From the NCBI RefSeq assembly GCF_022496765.1, contig NZ_VANV01000002.1, forward strand, positions 248,001 to 312,000: DNA of 64,000 nt. Direction: 5' to 3'. Positions 36,027-45,815 of the stretch are shown here, piece after piece. The stretch is from Acidaminobacter sp. JC074 (lineage in GTDB: Bacteria; Bacillota; Clostridia; Peptostreptococcales; Acidaminobacteraceae). The number at the start of each line of letters is the position of its first letter. Position 1 is the first letter of the stretch. The notes beneath the pieces are model-generated. The model did not search any database. It was given only the letters and a program-made list of their open reading frames with translations, and was not told where the DNA came from. Made by a program: the position numbers and the translations under genes.

Positions 36027-37773
36027 TTTGTATCCTTTCACTGCAGTAGTCGGGCTTGAGCATGTGAAGAAAGCGCTCATCTTAAACTTAATAGAACCTG
36101 CAATTGGTGGCATTCTATTTTCTGGACAAAAGGGCACAGCAAAATCTACTTTGGTAAGATCAATTGAATCATTATCTGATAAAAGGGTAGTTAATGTGCC
36201 ATTAAATGTGACTGAGGATAGATTAGTAGGTTCTGTAGACATCGAACATGTTTTAAGTACGGGTGAAATAAAAAATGAGGTAGGTCTTTTAGAATCTGCA
36301 AAAAATCAAATTCTTTATGTAGATGAAATTAACTTGTTGTCTGATAACTTGACAAATTTAATTATTGAAGCTTCAGCATATGAAAATAACTTTATTTTAA
36401 TTGGTTCAATGAATCCAGAAGAAGGACAAATAAAACAACATTTTATGGATCGATTTGGCTTTTTTGTACATGTTGAAGGTACAGATATGCTTAATGAAAG
36501 AGTGGAAATCATAAAAAGATGTCTAGCATATGATGAAAATCCAGATGAATTTTTAAGACCATTCAAGAAGGATTTATTGGCTTTGAAGACTTCAATTACT
36601 AAAGCTCAGGAAAGATACAAGTCGGTCATTATATCTGAAGAGATCATCACTTGGATTGGTAAATTGTGTTTGACTTCATTAGTATCAGGTCATCGTGCAG
36701 ATTTGGTCACGGTTTTGGCTTCTAAAGCTCACGCTGCATACATGGGAAAAAGGTCAGTGGATAAAAGTGATGTCGAGGCGGTCATCAACTATGTTTTGGG
36801 GCACAGATTAAGAGAAAAAAGTGACCAAGAAATACCACCTAACAAAGAGCAATCAGGCAATCAATCTGAAGACAACAAACAAACTCATACACAAGTTGAT
36901 GTATCGCAAGTGGCCATGAAAGAACAAATAAATGAGGAATGCTTTGAAATTGATGAGACTTTTAATGCAAAAGAAATTCTTAAGGATATTGACACAAGGC
37001 TTAAAGTCATGGGGCCAGGCAGACGTCATAAAACACGCATAAATGCCAGTAGGGGTCGATACATTAAATCTCGTTTTCCAAAAGGTAACTTAAATGATAT
37101 TGCCTTAGATGCTACATTAAGGCAAGCTGCACCTTATCAAAAGTATAGAGAAAAAGATGGTTTGTTTGTTAATATACACAAAGAAGATATACGTGTAAAA
37201 ATAAGGGAAGACAGAGTTGGAAACTTAATCATGTTTCTTGTTGATGCAAGTGGTTCCATGGGTGTTAACAAGCGTATGTCTACTGCAAAGGGTGCTATTT
37301 ACGCCTTGTTAAAGGATGCATATCAAAAGAGAGATACTGTAGGTTTAATGACTTTTAGAGGAGACAAGACAGAACTGGTACTGAATCCTACGAGAAGTAT
37401 TGATTTGGCCTACAAGAAGCTTACAAATATAAAAACAGGTGGTAAAACGCCTTTGAGTTTAGGTGTCAAAAATGTGGTTGACTTCCTGAAAGCTCAGAGA
37501 TCAAAGTATTGCAATCTTGTCCCAATAGTGATTGTAATCTCTGATGGTAGAGGGAATGTAAGTTATTCTGAAAAAAAATTCATAGAAGAAATTATGGAGG
37601 TTTCTAAAAAGGCTGAAAGTGAAGAGATAAATTTTGTAGTTGTTGATTCTGAGTCAGGTTTTATCAGTTTAGGACTGGCTAAAGAAATGGCTGAAAATTT
37701 AAATGCAGTTTATATGAAACTAGATGACTTAAGAGAAGATGATCTCTTAAAAACAATACAACAACTGAGTTAG
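36019..37773 (+). CDS. Chelatase subunit D-like: AAA+ domain plus von Willebrand A domain
   Basis: 584 residues. The N-terminal AAA+ domain (about 1-270) is paralogous to the preceding ChlI-like protein ([48 protein letters not shown]). An acidic, glutamine-rich linker follows, then a VWA domain (about 400-584) with an intact metal-ion-dependent adhesion site [10 protein letters not shown], later T in TGGKTPLS and D in VISDGRGN. ChlD/CobT-type subunits bridge the ATPase ring and the large chelatase. It overlaps the ChlI-like gene by 8 bp. Confidence 0.88.
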   Translation: MRNLYPFTAVVGLEHVKKALILNLIEPAIGGILFSGQKGTAKSTLVRSIESLSDKRVVNVPLNVTEDRLVGSVDIEHVLSTGEIKNEVGLLESAKNQILYVDEINLLSDNLTNLIIEASAYENNFILIGSMNPEEGQIKQHFMDRFGFFVHVEGTDMLNERVEIIKRCLAYDENPDEFLRPFKKDLLALKTSITKAQERYKSVIISEEIITWIGKLCLTSLVSGHRADLVTVLASKAHAAYMGKRSVDKSDVEAVINYVLGHRLREKSDQEIPPNKEQSGNQSEDNKQTHTQVDVSQVAMKEQINEECFEIDETFNAKEILKDIDTRLKVMGPGRRHKTRINASRGRYIKSRFPKGNLNDIALDATLRQAAPYQKYREKDGLFVNIHKEDIRVKIREDRVGNLIMFLVDASGSMGVNKRMSTAKGAIYALLKDAYQKRDTVGLMTFRGDKTELVLNPTRSIDLAYKKLTNIKTGGKTPLSLGVKNVVDFLKAQRSKYCNLVPIVIVISDGRGNVSYSEKKFIEEIMEVSKKAESEEINFVVVDSESGFISLGLAKEMAENLNAVYMKLDDLREDDLLKTIQQLS

Positions 37774-37781
37774 GAGTAGAG

Positions 37782-38810
37782 ATGAAAAAGCTGATAACAA
37801 TTTGTTTAACTTTATCATGCCTCTTATGGTCTTGTGGTAGCGGACAGGCCAAAATGGGTGGAATGGTAAATGCTTCTGTTAAGGAGACGAGGGAAAAAGA
37901 AGAACATAATTTATTGGTGGAAGGTGATTCATATCCTTTTCTTTTGACGGATTATATGAATCATGAGTTTACTATCAAGGAAAAGCCCGAAAACTATGCT
38001 GTTATGTCTGGAACATTTCTAAATTTGTGGTATCGATTAGGTGGAAAAAGCGTCTGTTCGACGGATGTAGATTCTGCTATGTTGGATGAAGCTTATCGTG
38101 ATGAAATTTTGTCCCTCCCTTCAGCTGGTGCTGTATACAATACCAATGTCGAAAAAGTTGCAGAAATTGATCCAGATTTTGTAATAGCTCAGATGGGTGT
38201 TCAAAGTGGACTTGCAAGTGGCTTAGAGAAAATTGAAAAGGAAACTGCTCTTTTTCATATGAGAAGCTACAGTGATGTTATAGACCATATAAGAGCTTTT
38301 GGGAAAATACTTGATAACCAAGAAGAAGCAGAAAAAATTATAAGTGAAATGGATAGTAAAAAAGAAGTTATTACGAGTAAATTACCGGATACACCAAAGA
38401 GTGTCGTCATTTTATATGTTACTTCAGCGTCTTTATCAGTAAAGCTAGACAATTCCATAGCAGGTGATGTTGCAGCTATACTTGAAATGAAGAATATTGC
38501 ATCTGACCTGATGCCAGATACGATTGGAAGTGAAACCACACCTCTTGATGTTGAGTATATTGCAGAAAAGAATCCTGACATGATCTTGGTTACTTCAATG
38601 ATCTCTTCCAATGAAGCTGCAAAAAAGACCATGCAAGAACAATTTGATTCTAACCCAGTATGGCAAACTATAGATGCAGTACAGGAAAATCGTGTCTTAT
38701 ATTTACCACAAGAGTATTTCTTATACAATGCGGGTCATAAGTATGTAGATGCAATAGAGTATATGGCAAAAGGGGTCTACCCTCAAATATATGGTGAGCT
38801 AGATGAATAG
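37782..38810 (+). CDS. Second corrinoid/tetrapyrrole/metal-chelate binding lipoprotein (BtuF/FecB family)
   Basis: 342 residues. Lipobox LLWSC, then a type III periplasmic-binding domain: MNHEFTIKEKPENYAVMSGTFLNLWYRLGG, AAVYNTNVEKVAEIDPDFVIAQMG-like lobe, and a C-terminal lobe ending in AIEYMAKGVYPQIYG. It is distinct from the first binding protein (24933-25973) although in the same family. Position in the CobN operon suggests capture of a corrinoid, a porphyrin-like precursor, or a cobalt chelate. AGGAGTAGAG lies upstream. Its end overlaps the permease by 8 bp. Confidence 0.85.
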   Translation: MKKLITICLTLSCLLWSCGSGQAKMGGMVNASVKETREKEEHNLLVEGDSYPFLLTDYMNHEFTIKEKPENYAVMSGTFLNLWYRLGGKSVCSTDVDSAMLDEAYRDEILSLPSAGAVYNTNVEKVAEIDPDFVIAQMGVQSGLASGLEKIEKETALFHMRSYSDVIDHIRAFGKILDNQEEAEKIISEMDSKKEVITSKLPDTPKSVVILYVTSASLSVKLDNSIAGDVAAILEMKNIASDLMPDTIGSETTPLDVEYIAEKNPDMILVTSMISSNEAAKKTMQEQFDSNPVWQTIDAVQENRVLYLPQEYFLYNAGHKYVDAIEYMAKGVYPQIYGELDE

Positions 38811-39792
38811 AGACAATAAGACTTTTAAGCGAATCATTATCTTTTGCTTTTTTCTAGCGGCTCTAGCAGCATTCATTATAGGTGTTTTAATTGGTAGTAT
38901 GAATGTTGATCTGAACACTATTGTAGATGCGATATTTAATCAAGCTGATTCAACTGCAGCCAAAGTCATTATGAACATCCGTTTACCACGGATGTTAACA
39001 GCTGCTCTGGTTGGTATCAACTTAGCCTTAGCAGGTTGTATTCTTCAAGGTGTAATGGGAAACCCGCTTGCTGATCCAGGTATCATTGGTATTTCAAGTG
39101 GTGCTGGTTTAGTAGGGATCGTCATATTGATTTTATTTCCTCAATATCAATTTTTAGTGCCAATCGGTGCTTTTGTTGGCGCTATGGGAGCTGCAATACT
39201 TATTTATGTATTGGCTTGGAAGGGCGGTATACAACCTATTAGGGTGATACTAGCAGGCGTAGCTGTTTCAGCTTTTTTAGGCGCAGGCATTTCTGCGTTG
39301 ATGGTCTTTTATTCTGATAGGGTTCATGGTGCCCTAACATTTATGAACGGTTCATTGTCTACACGGTCATGGCCAGAAGTATTTACTATTTTGCCATATA
39401 CGCTTATTGGTATTGTCTGTGTCTTAATTTTTTCTGAAAGACTCAATATTCTGGTATTAGGTGATGATACTGCAAGGGGGCTAGGCCTTAATGTTGAGGT
39501 GACACGCCTAGGTTTGACAGCTTTAGCTGCGCTACTGGCAGCAAGTGCGGTTTCAGTAGTTGGTCTACTCGGTTTTGTAGGGTTAATAATACCGCATTCA
39601 GTTAGATTGATCATAGGCAATAATCATAAGTACTTGTTTCCAGGATCGGTTTTTTTAGGTGCTACTGTTGTTATGGTGTCAGATACTTTTGCCAGAATGG
39701 CTTTTTCTCCGACAGAGATTCCAGTAGGTGTTGTAATGGCGGTACTTGGTGCACCATTTTTCTTGTATTTGTTAAGAAGGGATAGTGTCTAA
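38803..39792 (+). CDS. Second FecCD/BtuC-family permease
   Basis: 329 residues with about ten membrane helices. It has the family motifs RLPRMLTAALVGINLALAGCILQGVMGNPLADPGIIGISSGAGL and GLLGFVGLIIPHSVRLIIGNNHKYLFP. It overlaps the preceding binding-protein gene by 8 bp and the ATPase start by one base (TAATG). These overlaps bind the three into one importer controlled with the chelatase. Confidence 0.92.
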   Translation: MNRDNKTFKRIIIFCFFLAALAAFIIGVLIGSMNVDLNTIVDAIFNQADSTAAKVIMNIRLPRMLTAALVGINLALAGCILQGVMGNPLADPGIIGISSGAGLVGIVILILFPQYQFLVPIGAFVGAMGAAILIYVLAWKGGIQPIRVILAGVAVSAFLGAGISALMVFYSDRVHGALTFMNGSLSTRSWPEVFTILPYTLIGIVCVLIFSERLNILVLGDDTARGLGLNVEVTRLGLTALAALLAASAVSVVGLLGFVGLIIPHSVRLIIGNNHKYLFPGSVFLGATVVMVSDTFARMAFSPTEIPVGVVMAVLGAPFFLYLLRRDSV

Positions 39793-40586
39793 TGTTGGTT
39801 GCAAAGAATATAGATGTAAGGATAAGAACTAATAAAATCCTTTCTGATGTTAGTTTAGAGATTAATGAAGGCAAAATTTACGCGATTATAGGTCCTAATG
39901 GTTCTGGTAAAACAACGCTGTTAAGAGCCTTAACGCGAAATGTTAAAGTATCCTCTGGTCAAGTGTTATTGCATAATCACTTGATCAATAAAATGAGTTC
40001 AAAAAAAGTTGCACAAACCATGGCAGTACTCACTCAAACGCATTCGGGGATGAATGATGTAACCGTAAAAGAGTTGGTGGGTTATGGGAGATTCTCGCAT
40101 AAAGAATGGTATAAAGGTAAGAACAGTGAAGATTCAATGATCATAAGCGAATGCATTTCTAAGGCGGGTTTAGAATCTTTAACCGACAGGAAGATATCGA
40201 CTTTATCTGGTGGTGAAAGACAAAGAGCCTGGATTGCTATGGCACTTGCGCAGAAACCTGATTTACTGGTATTAGATGAACCGACGACTTTCTTAGATAT
40301 TGCTCATCAATTAGAAATCATGGAGTTGATTACTGACTTAAATAAAAGTGAAGGCCTTACGATTTTAATGGTCTTACATGACATCAATCATGCAGCAAGA
40401 TATTCAGACCATGTTTTTGTCATTAAGGAGGGGCATCTTTATCAAGAGGGAACACCCTGGGAAATATTGAATGCATCAACATTAGAAAAAGTATTTAATG
40501 TAACGGCAGTTGTTAAATCGGATGAAGTATCAAAAAAACCAATTTTTTATCCGAAATCAGTGATAAAAAGGAGTAGTATCAATTGA
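39792..40586 (+). CDS. Second FecCD-associated ATP-binding protein
   Basis: 264 residues. Walker A GPNGSGKTT, Q-loop VLTQTHSG, signature LSGGERQR, Walker B LLVLDEPTTFLD and H-loop LHDINHA. The start ATG overlaps the permease stop in TAATG. The C-terminal 40 residues are a short regulatory extension. It serves the second importer of this region. Confidence 0.93.
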   Translation: MLVAKNIDVRIRTNKILSDVSLEINEGKIYAIIGPNGSGKTTLLRALTRNVKVSSGQVLLHNHLINKMSSKKVAQTMAVLTQTHSGMNDVTVKELVGYGRFSHKEWYKGKNSEDSMIISECISKAGLESLTDRKISTLSGGERQRAWIAMALAQKPDLLVLDEPTTFLDIAHQLEIMELITDLNKSEGLTILMVLHDINHAARYSDHVFVIKEGHLYQEGTPWEILNASTLEKVFNVTAVVKSDEVSKKPIFYPKSVIKRSSIN

Positions 40587-43500
40587 AGTTTACACTTGTA
40601 ACAGTATCGACTTCTAGCATCAATACTATGATTTCAGTCTATCGTAAATACAGAGAGCTTTTTCAAGATAAACTGGAACTTAAGGTGTTTTACGCTGCTA
40701 GAAGCATATCAAATAAAAAAATAAAAGAAATGGAAGAAGCCTTATTAACCAGTGACATGGTAATGGTTGATTTAATGGGCACACCTGAAATGCTTAGCCA
40801 AAAAATTGATGAGTGTTTAAAGAAGACTCATGCAGACATCATCCCATATGGGAGAAGTGCAAGACAATACACAAAGCTGGGTAGTTTTAAGCCAGATGAA
40901 ATGAAGTCGAAAAAGCCTGATATGAAAGCCATGAAGGAAATGAGCAAAATGGTAGATAAAATGGAATCCTTTGTACCTAATAAGATGAAGGACATGATGA
41001 ACTTATCTGCTATCACCAAATACTTTGCCTTGGCTGATGAAGCCAATATCAAGAGTATGCTGATTTTGATTCTTAGAGATTATGGCGGCTATAAATCACT
41101 TGAAAAACCAGATAAGCCAATTACCATACCTGAAATAGGTATTTGCAATCCTAAAACTAGAAGTTATAAGGAACAAGATGCTTACGCTTATCTACCTAAT
41201 AGGCAAACTGTTGCAGTATTCTATTATGGTCATACTTATCCAAACGATACAGCTGAATGTGTTGATCAGTTTTGTGAAAGAATTAATCATTTTTCAAATG
41301 TATTACCAATAGCATTTTCTAGTCCTAGTACAGAGGCGTTTGATGTTCTTGAAAAAATATTGAAAGTACATGATGTTGATTTGGTGGTTAACTTTATGTC
41401 CTTTAGATTATCCGCAGGACCCATGGGTGGTAATCCTGATAAGGCAATCAATATCTTGGAAAACTTAGGTGTACCGTATTTTCATCCTTTCTTTATGTCT
41501 AGAAGAAAAGAGAGTGAATGGCTTTCATCCAAACAAGGTGTTTCTACATCAGAGTTCACAATATCAGTAATGATGTCTGAGTTTGACGGTGCCATTGAGA
41601 CTATGCCACTTGGTGCTATGGACGAACCTACTTATGATGAGGAATTTAAAGTTGAAATTAAAAAACTTAAAATCATAGAAGAACGCTTAGAAAAATGTGC
41701 ACAACGAATTAAGCGTCAATTACTTCTGAGACAAAAGGATAATAAAGAAAAGAAAGTTGCAATCATTTGCTATGACTATCCTCCTGGTGAAGCCAATGTT
41801 TTTGGTGGAGCATTCTTAGATACTTTTAAAAGCATAGAGAAGCTATTAAGGGACTTGAAAACTGAAGGCTATCAATTAGAACAACTCACTAGCCAAGAAT
41901 TACTAGAGTCATTTACAGAAAAGGGTTTAGTAAATTCTTCTAAATATCATAATTCTGAATTGATGATTAAATATAATCGAAAGAAGTTTAAGGAAAACTT
42001 TCTCTCGAATACATATTATAAGCAAGTTAAAGACCAATGGCATGATACTAATGTCATGTGTGATGAAAAGGATATTTTTATTCCTGGTTTAGATTTAGGT
42101 AATGTTTTTGTAGGATTACAACCCTCTCGAGGCATCCACGAGGACTCGGATAAACTTTACCATGATAAGGACCTGTTGCCTCATGAGCAGTACTTCGCCT
42201 TTTATGATTGGTTAGAAAACGAGTATAAAGCTGACGCTATTATACATGTAGGCACCCATGGTACTTTGGAGTTTAATCTGGGTAAAGAATGTGGCATGTC
42301 AAAAGATTGCATTCCTGATATGTTGGTTGGGCATTTACCTCATATGTATCTTTATTATGCCTCAAATCCATCAGAAGCTATGATCGCCAAAAGGCGTTCA
42401 CATGCAAATCTTTTAGGCTATCAACCTTCTGAGTTTGTTCCAGGTGATTTATATGGTGAATTCATTGCCTTAAATGAGATGATTGATGAATATAGAGAAG
42501 CTCTCTTAAAAGCGCCGACAAGAGTTGATCAAGTCATGGCAAATATACTTGCATTAGCTGAGAAACATCATTTACCTGAGACAATAGACGACATAGAGCA
42601 TGAACTCTATAGGATGGACCAGTCGCTAATACCAAATGGCTTACATGTTTTTGGAAAAAACTATAATGCATCAGAAGCTTTTAATTATGTAAAGGCTGTA
42701 CTTTTACAATCACATGGTGACATTAAATCATTACCACGGCTTATTTCTGAAAATAAAGGATATGATTACGATGTATTATTAGAAAAAGGTAATTTCAAAG
42801 AGTTACAGAGGTTGAATGAAGCATCAGAAAAAATCCTAAAGTCTTATCTTAATGGTAATCATTATGACGCTTACAAGAGTACACTTGAGTATGGTCAATC
42901 ACTTTATAAGTCATGTCAGATCAATCATGAAACACGTAATCTTATGAGGAGTTTGAATGGACGTTACAACAAATCAAAACTAGCTGGAGATATTTATCGT
43001 TCGCCAGAAGTAATGCCAACAGGTTACAATCTTTATCAGTTTGATCCACGAAAGGTACCGAGTCATACAGCAATGAAACGAGGGCAGATAATTGCTGAAA
43101 AAACAATAGAGGCGTACAAGCGAGATCATGAAAAATCCCCTATTTCTACAGGCGTGGTATTATGGGGGCTAGAAACCTCAAGAACTCAAGGGGAATCTAT
43201 AGGACAAATTTTAACTTATTGGGGTGTTCGCGTGAAGAGGTCTTCATATCAATGGTCAACAGACTACGAGATTATACCACTTGAAGAACTGGGGAGACCA
43301 CGTATTGATGTAACAATCAACATATGCGGATTTTTTCGAGATATGTTTCCAAATCTAATTGAAGATTTAAACAAGTTATCATTAAAAATTTCATTATTAG
43401 ATGAACCAGTAGAAATGAACTATCTCAAGAAAAACAGCGAAAAGAATATAGAACTACTTAAAGATCAGATGTTATCTGAATCGAGTATTTCAGAGTTGGC

Positions 43501-44224
43501 TACTGCTCGTATATTTGGGCCACCTGAAGCAGAATATGGAACAGGCATTACGAGTATTATTGAAACTAAAAACTGGGAAAATGAGAAAGTGTTTGCAGAA
43601 TCATTTACGGATAGAATGCAGCATGTATACACAACTAACCACAGAGGACATAAGTTCAAACAATTGTATCAAAGCAACTTAACAGGTGTAGAAATGGTTT
43701 CTCAGCTTAGGAGTAACAATGAATACGAAGTAACTGATTTGGATCATTATTATGAATTTTTTGGTGGACTTTCAAAAGCAGTAGAACAAGCGCGTGGTGA
43801 AAAAGTAAAAATATATATTTCTGATACGACAAACGAAAGAATTGAGACCGAACAGGTTTCTAAGTCTATAGCTAGGGGAATTAGATCAAGACTCTTAAAT
43901 CCTAAATGGATAGACGGTATGTTAAAGCATGACTTTCATGGTGCACAAGAAATTGCACAAAGATTCGAAAATGTAATGGGGCTAACTGCCACAACTGGCG
44001 AAGTTGAATCATGGATTTATGATAAGATGCATGAAACTTATGTGGATGATCCTGACATGGTTGAAAGAATGAAGGCCAACAACAAATATGCTTATATAGA
44101 AGTTTTGGAAAGCTTAATGGAATACGAACAGCGTGGCTATTGGGATGCCACAAGTGAGCAAATGGATCTTATTAAACAGACATATTTATCTGTTGAGGGA
44201 GATATAGAGGACAAAATATTTTAG
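40583..44224 (+). CDS. CobN-like cobaltochelatase large subunit (CobN/BchH family)
   Basis: 1213 residues, normal for the family. The chelatase core contains HVGTHGTLEFNLGKECGMSKDCIPDMLVGHLPHMYLYYASNPSEAMIAKRR-type sequence (about residues 550-610), with His and Glu residues that bind metal and porphyrin. The C-terminal region has WGLETSRTQGESIGQILTYWGVR and RPRIDVTINICGFFRDMFPNLI. With ChlI/ChlD-like ATPases it would insert Co2+ into a corrin ring. The start is TTG at 40583 with AAAAGGAG upstream, overlapping the ATPase stop. BchH (Mg) and a nickel chelatase are alternatives, but the B12 riboswitch favours cobalt. Confidence 0.9.
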   Translation: MKFTLVTVSTSSINTMISVYRKYRELFQDKLELKVFYAARSISNKKIKEMEEALLTSDMVMVDLMGTPEMLSQKIDECLKKTHADIIPYGRSARQYTKLGSFKPDEMKSKKPDMKAMKEMSKMVDKMESFVPNKMKDMMNLSAITKYFALADEANIKSMLILILRDYGGYKSLEKPDKPITIPEIGICNPKTRSYKEQDAYAYLPNRQTVAVFYYGHTYPNDTAECVDQFCERINHFSNVLPIAFSSPSTEAFDVLEKILKVHDVDLVVNFMSFRLSAGPMGGNPDKAINILENLGVPYFHPFFMSRRKESEWLSSKQGVSTSEFTISVMMSEFDGAIETMPLGAMDEPTYDEEFKVEIKKLKIIEERLEKCAQRIKRQLLLRQKDNKEKKVAIICYDYPPGEANVFGGAFLDTFKSIEKLLRDLKTEGYQLEQLTSQELLESFTEKGLVNSSKYHNSELMIKYNRKKFKENFLSNTYYKQVKDQWHDTNVMCDEKDIFIPGLDLGNVFVGLQPSRGIHEDSDKLYHDKDLLPHEQYFAFYDWLENEYKADAIIHVGTHGTLEFNLGKECGMSKDCIPDMLVGHLPHMYLYYASNPSEAMIAKRRSHANLLGYQPSEFVPGDLYGEFIALNEMIDEYREALLKAPTRVDQVMANILALAEKHHLPETIDDIEHELYRMDQSLIPNGLHVFGKNYNASEAFNYVKAVLLQSHGDIKSLPRLISENKGYDYDVLLEKGNFKELQRLNEASEKILKSYLNGNHYDAYKSTLEYGQSLYKSCQINHETRNLMRSLNGRYNKSKLAGDIYRSPEVMPTGYNLYQFDPRKVPSHTAMKRGQIIAEKTIEAYKRDHEKSPISTGVVLWGLETSRTQGESIGQILTYWGVRVKRSSYQWSTDYEIIPLEELGRPRIDVTINICGFFRDMFPNLIEDLNKLSLKISLLDEPVEMNYLKKNSEKNIELLKDQMLSESSISELATARIFGPPEAEYGTGITSIIETKNWENEKVFAESFTDRMQHVYTTNHRGHKFKQLYQSNLTGVEMVSQLRSNNEYEVTDLDHYYEFFGGLSKAVEQARGEKVKIYISDTTNERIETEQVSKSIARGIRSRLLNPKWIDGMLKHDFHGAQEIAQRFENVMGLTATTGEVESWIYDKMHETYVDDPDMVERMKANNKYAYIEVLESLMEYEQRGYWDATSEQMDLIKQTYLSVEGDIEDKIF

Positions 44225-44236
44225 GAGGATTTAAAA

Positions 44237-44734
44237 ATGAAAAAATGGTTAGTATTATTAATGGTAGTTATGATGGTGATGAGTGCTGTTGGATGTGGAG
44301 CATCTAGTGCAAATGATTCTGTGTTAAAGCTAGAAGAAGACAATGGTATACTTACATGTTTAGACACTGAAACTAGTCCTTTAGATGGCGGTTTGTTGAT
44401 TACAGTAGACAAAGAAAATAAGACAGTAAATATGCAGATTACAGATGCAGAAGGTAATCCAACTGTGGAATTCTATAACTTTAATGTAGAAGAAAATATT
44501 TGTCATAGATACAAATATGTTTCTATGATGGGTACAGGCTTTAATTACATGTATGACTATAACAAAGAAGAGTTGGTTCAGATTTTAGATAATGATGATG
44601 TTGATAAAACTCAATCAACAAAAGATTCAGGTCGATTTGATGGTGCTCAAAGTGAAACTAAAGAAAATGTTGATGCCTTAAAAGCATACTTTGAAACAGC
44701 GTTCGGAATGAAAATTGAAGATAGTATCCTATAA
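44237..44734 (+). CDS. Small lipoprotein, unknown function
   Basis: 165 residues. Signal peptide MKKWLVLLMVVMMVMSAVGC with lipid Cys about 20, then an acidic 145-residue mature part. It lies 12 bp after cobN with an AGGAGG-type site, so it is probably the last gene of the chelatase operon. I see no known domain. It may be a corrinoid- or cobalt-related surface protein, but that is only positional inference. Confidence 0.7.
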   Translation: MKKWLVLLMVVMMVMSAVGCGASSANDSVLKLEEDNGILTCLDTETSPLDGGLLITVDKENKTVNMQITDAEGNPTVEFYNFNVEENICHRYKYVSMMGTGFNYMYDYNKEELVQILDNDDVDKTQSTKDSGRFDGAQSETKENVDALKAYFETAFGMKIEDSIL

Positions 44735-44736
44735 TA

Positions 44737-44760
44737 ATGAGCAAGCTTAGGCTTGCTCAT
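44737..44760. terminator. Bidirectional terminator
   Basis: ATGAGCAAGC/GCTTGCTCAT stem with loop TTAG between the convergent lipoprotein and XRE-TPR genes. It separates the cobalamin region from the peptide-signal region. Confidence 0.7.
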
Positions 44761-45688
44761 TTAGATTATAATATTCTATTGCAATTTTTTCATATTGGTC
44801 TGCTAAATCATCCTGACTACAGATTCTAAGTAAAGCAATAGAGTTTCTAATATGTTCTTTTCCTTCATCATCGTCCAAACTTATTAAAGCTACACCTTTT
44901 CTATAGAGAAGCCCTGCTAAAGAATAATTAATGTGGTTGTCTAGGCAAAATTGTATACCTTTATCGGCATACATAATGGCCATTTCCTGATTATCAACTT
45001 TATGTCCATTATATGCTAAGTTAAAATATATTTTTGTTATCATTAGCTTTTCGGAAAAGGTAGCTTGTGGATCAAAGTTTGACATATCTAAACAATGAAT
45101 AAGCATGGAATCTGATAGTGCAGGTTCGTTGTTTTCACTTAAACTGATACCCAATAAAAAAAGAATTCTTGTCTCAAAAAAAGTATATTTATAATGTCTA
45201 TGATTGATAACTTCAAAATCAGGAATACCTAATCTTAAAGACTCTATAAAAGTATCCTTAGCATGTTGTGAATTGCCTTTATAAAATTCTGAAATCCCCT
45301 TTAATACTAATTTGAATTGTGACTCAACAACTACATTGACCAGTTCAGGATCTTTTTTATTGGACGTAAATTCTATAAAGTCAGATTCTAAATCATTAAG
45401 TTTATCAATATCATAGTTAAAAATTAAGTCATCTAGTCTTGAATAATACTGAAAATAGAGATTGGAGTTACGATATGCTAAGAGTTCATTCAGCAAATCT
45501 TTTTTGTATACATATGATAGTAAATCAAGGGTATCGTATCTAGGTACCACAAGACCAGCTTCAATTTTTCTCAATGTATCTGTATTAATTCCTATTTTAT
45601 TTTTTACATCTGCCTGAGAGTATTTTAGTGAGTTTCTTAAACTTCTCAAATAGGCTCCAAACTTAACTGTGTCAAAACTTGTAAACAT
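44747..45688 (-). CDS. HTH-TPR regulator of the RRNPP (Rgg/PlcR-like) kind
   Basis: About 313 residues. An N-terminal XRE helix-turn-helix (about 6-60: FGAYLRSLRNSLKYSQADVKNKIGINTDTLRKIEAGL) is followed by about 250 residues of alpha-helical TPR-like repeats. This is the layout of Rgg, PlcR and PrgX, which bind short imported peptides in the TPR groove. The ATG at 45688 is preferred over GTG at 45694 because GAGGAG sits 5 bases upstream. It is divergent from the peptide-repeat gene 127 bp away. A related protein lies at 63241-64000. Peptide binding is inference. Confidence 0.82.
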   Translation of the reverse strand: MFTSFDTVKFGAYLRSLRNSLKYSQADVKNKIGINTDTLRKIEAGLVVPRYDTLDLLSYVYKKDLLNELLAYRNSNLYFQYYSRLDDLIFNYDIDKLNDLESDFIEFTSNKKDPELVNVVVESQFKLVLKGISEFYKGNSQHAKDTFIESLRLGIPDFEVINHRHYKYTFFETRILFLLGISLSENNEPALSDSMLIHCLDMSNFDPQATFSEKLMITKIYFNLAYNGHKVDNQEMAIMYADKGIQFCLDNHINYSLAGLLYRKGVALISLDDDEGKEHIRNSIALLRICSQDDLADQYEKIAIEYYNLNEQA

Positions 45689-45738
45689 TTCCACTCCTCT
45701 GGTAATCCCGACTTTAATCGGGTATGTGCATCTAATTT

Positions 45739-45751
45739 ATTATACTATAAT
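45739..45751. promoter_or_regulatory. Abutting divergent -10 elements
   Basis: ATTATACTATAAT holds TATAAT on the minus strand (45744-45739) and TATAAT on the plus strand (45746-45751), one base apart, between the regulator and the repeat-peptide gene. No clear -35 on either side. Confidence 0.45.
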
Positions 45752-45815
45752 AAGATATAAGAAAAAATAAAAATTTCGATTTTGTGAAATATACAAGTGT
45801 TCTAGGAGGGGTCTT

